64,000 nt of DNA, from NCBI GenBank assembly GCA_963776505.1, contig CAVZNH010000063.1, forward strand, positions 1 to 64,000. Reading direction: 5' to 3'. The position numbers were made by a program, and so were the translations under genes. Position 1 is the first letter of the stretch. The number at the start of each line of letters is the position of its first letter. Shown piece by piece: positions 62,862 through 64,000 of the stretch. The notes beneath the pieces are model-generated. The model did no database searches. It was given only the letters and a program-made list of their open reading frames with translations, and was not told the origin of the DNA. The stretch is from JAMXLO01 sp963776505 (GTDB lineage: Bacteria > Pseudomonadota > Alphaproteobacteria > Acetobacterales > Acetobacteraceae).

Positions 62862-63950
62862 TCAGGCACGTTCGGGAAACAGAGCCGCCAGTCCGGTTGC
62901 GCTCGCCTCGCACCTGCCGCGTTCGGTGATCAGGCCGGTCACAAGCCGTGCCGGCGTGACGTCGAACGCCGGATTGGCGGCCGGACTCTCGACCGGTGCG
63001 ACGCGCACCGTGGCGATCGTGCCATCCGCCGTGCGTCCGGTGACGTCGGTCACCTCGGCCGCACCGCGCTGCTCGATCGGGATCTCGGCGATCCCGTCCG
63101 ACACCGTCCAGTCGATCGTGGTGGAAGGCAGCGCCACCCAGAACGGCACGCCGTTGTCGTGCGCCGCGAGTGCCTTCAGGTAGGTGCCGATCTTGTTGGC
63201 GACATCGCCACGTCGGGTCGTGCGATCGGTGCCGACGATGACGAGATCGACCTCGCCGTGCTGCATCAGGTGGCCGCCGGCATTGTCCGCGACCACGGTA
63301 TGCGCGACCCCGTGTCGGCCAAGCTCCCACGCGGTCAGCGCGGCCCCCTGGTTGCGCGGACGCGTCTCATCCACCCAGACATGCAGATCGATGCCGGCAT
63401 CGTGCGCCATATAGATCGGCGCCAGAGCGGTGCCCCAATCGACCGTTGCCAGCCATCCCGCGTTGCAATGCGTCAGGATGTTCACCCGCTGGCCTGGCTT
63501 CGCTGCCTGCTCGATCAACGGCAGACCATGCCGGCCGATCGCCTCGTTCTGCGCGACGTCCTCGTCGGCGATCGCCGCAGCCTCCTGATAAGCGACCCGC
63601 TCGCGCTGCTCGGCGGGCGTATTGCGCAGTCGGGTCAGCATCCGCTCGAGCGCCCAGCGCAGATTGATCGCGGTCGGCCGCGTTTCCGCCAGCAGCGCAG
63701 CGTCGCGCTCCATTGCCAACGACGATGGGTCCTGTCGCAATCCAAGACACAGCCCATAGGCAGCCGCGGCGCCGATCAGAGGTGCGCCGCGCACCTGCAT
63801 CGAACGGATGGCGTGCGCCGCCTCCGATACGTCGCTCAGCCGCACGATTTCCAAAGCCCAGGGCAGGCTGGTCTGGTCGATGATGCGGACGGACCAGCCA
63901 TCATCCGGATCGACCCAGATGGTTCTGTAAGGCACTCCGTCGATCCGCAT
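62862..63950 (-). CDS. mtnA: S-methyl-5-thioribose-1-phosphate isomerase MtnA
   Basis: 362 residues, intact. Methionine salvage enzyme converting methylthioribose-1-phosphate to methylthioribulose-1-phosphate. Marks are IRSMQVRGAPLIGAAAAYGL, the catalytic Cys region NILTHCNAGWLATVDWGTAL, and the catalytic Asp region VIVGTDRTTRRGDVANKIGT. Length is normal. The adjacent lipoprotein gene starts 24 bp downstream on the same strand. Confidence 0.95.
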   Translation of the reverse strand: MRIDGVPYRTIWVDPDDGWSVRIIDQTSLPWALEIVRLSDVSEAAHAIRSMQVRGAPLIGAAAAYGLCLGLRQDPSSLAMERDAALLAETRPTAINLRWALERMLTRLRNTPAEQRERVAYQEAAAIADEDVAQNEAIGRHGLPLIEQAAKPGQRVNILTHCNAGWLATVDWGTALAPIYMAHDAGIDLHVWVDETRPRNQGAALTAWELGRHGVAHTVVADNAGGHLMQHGEVDLVIVGTDRTTRRGDVANKIGTYLKALAAHDNGVPFWVALPSTTIDWTVSDGIAEIPIEQRGAAEVTDVTGRTADGTIATVRVAPVESPAANPAFDVTPARLVTGLITERGRCEASATGLAALFPERA

Positions 63951-63955
63951 CGGCC

Positions 63956-64000
63956 TCAGACCCTCTGATGCAGCACGCAGACCAGCGTGAACAGCCGTCG
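63956..64000 (-). CDS. C-terminal end of a gene cut by the window edge
   Basis: On the minus strand the last 14 codons read RRLFTLVCVLHQRV and then TGA, directly before the mtnA start. It is the tail of a protein whose body lies outside the window. I cannot assign it. Confidence 0.45.
   Translation of the reverse strand, partial: RRLFTLVCVLHQRV

Noticed and set aside
1..64000. CRISPR arrays, rRNA, tRNA, insertion sequences or prophage
   Set aside because: No regularly spaced repeats, no recognisable tRNA or rRNA sequence, and no transposase or phage structural protein were found by reading both strands.

Overview
The window is high-GC DNA of an alphaproteobacterium, most likely a member of the Rhodospirillales / Acetobacteraceae. 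This rests on the FliX flagellar regulator (an alphaproteobacterial family), an alphaproteobacterial-type DksA with a single zinc-finger cysteine, a DUF1489 protein, and gene packing with 1-4 bp stop/start overlaps. It looks chromosomal. I see no rRNA, tRNA, CRISPR array, transposase or phage structural gene.

Layout. 1-3.4 kb: quinone oxidoreductase-like MDR protein, a membrane protein with a PH-domain protein, serB, and a small STAS-like protein. 3.5-8.1 kb: a NodU/CmcH-type carbamoyltransferase followed by two unrecognised co-directional genes. 8.3-11 kb: an OmpR/EnvZ-type two-component system. 11.5-14.1 kb: molybdenum cofactor genes (moaE, moaD, mobB) with a lipoprotein gene and pgsA. 14.2-17.2 kb: accessory genes between pgsA and uvrC. 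19.1-22.8 kb: a non-coding AT-rich stretch with a DnaA box, folB, a pteridine-reductase-like SDR, an Fsr-type MFS protein and a hydrolase. 23-26.9 kb: a complete sulfate ABC importer operon. 27-30.5 kb: an SNF2 helicase with a SWIM protein. 31-33 kb: dipeptidase and aldo/keto reductase. 33-39.1 kb: a compact six-gene hydrogenase-4-like complex (hyfB-C-E-F-G-I order) without nickel ligands. 39-44.2 kb: DUF1489, cyclase, a zincin-like protein, LLM oxidoreductase and dksA. 44.3-46.7 kb: flagellar genes fliX/flgI-flgJ-flgN. 46.7-50.7 kb: a tight five-gene cluster (RibD reductase, MDR dehydrogenase, PTPS-like protein, glycosyltransferase, methyltransferase) that looks like a pathway to a pterin-like glycoconjugate. 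50.7-52.8 kb: otnK and otnC. 52.8-57.9 kb: a histone H1-like gene, prpC-prpD and an amidohydrolase. 58.3-64 kb: cysteine synthase, rhodanese, a 118-bp near-perfect palindrome, aldehyde dehydrogenase with DUF779, a lipoprotein and mtnA.

About 22 genes are each interrupted by one or more single-base frameshifts, about 31 in all. Most are single-base losses in short runs of the same base. They hit genes expected to be essential or intact (pgsA, serB, flgI), while long genes such as uvrC, the SNF2 helicase, prpD and mtnA are clean. I read these mainly as sequence-consensus errors rather than gene decay. Such genes are annotated over their full reconstructed span with the shift positions noted.

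The two most interesting systems are the nickel-less hydrogenase-4-like complex (an Ehr-type complex) and the RibD/MDR/PTPS/GT/MT cluster, whose product I cannot name.
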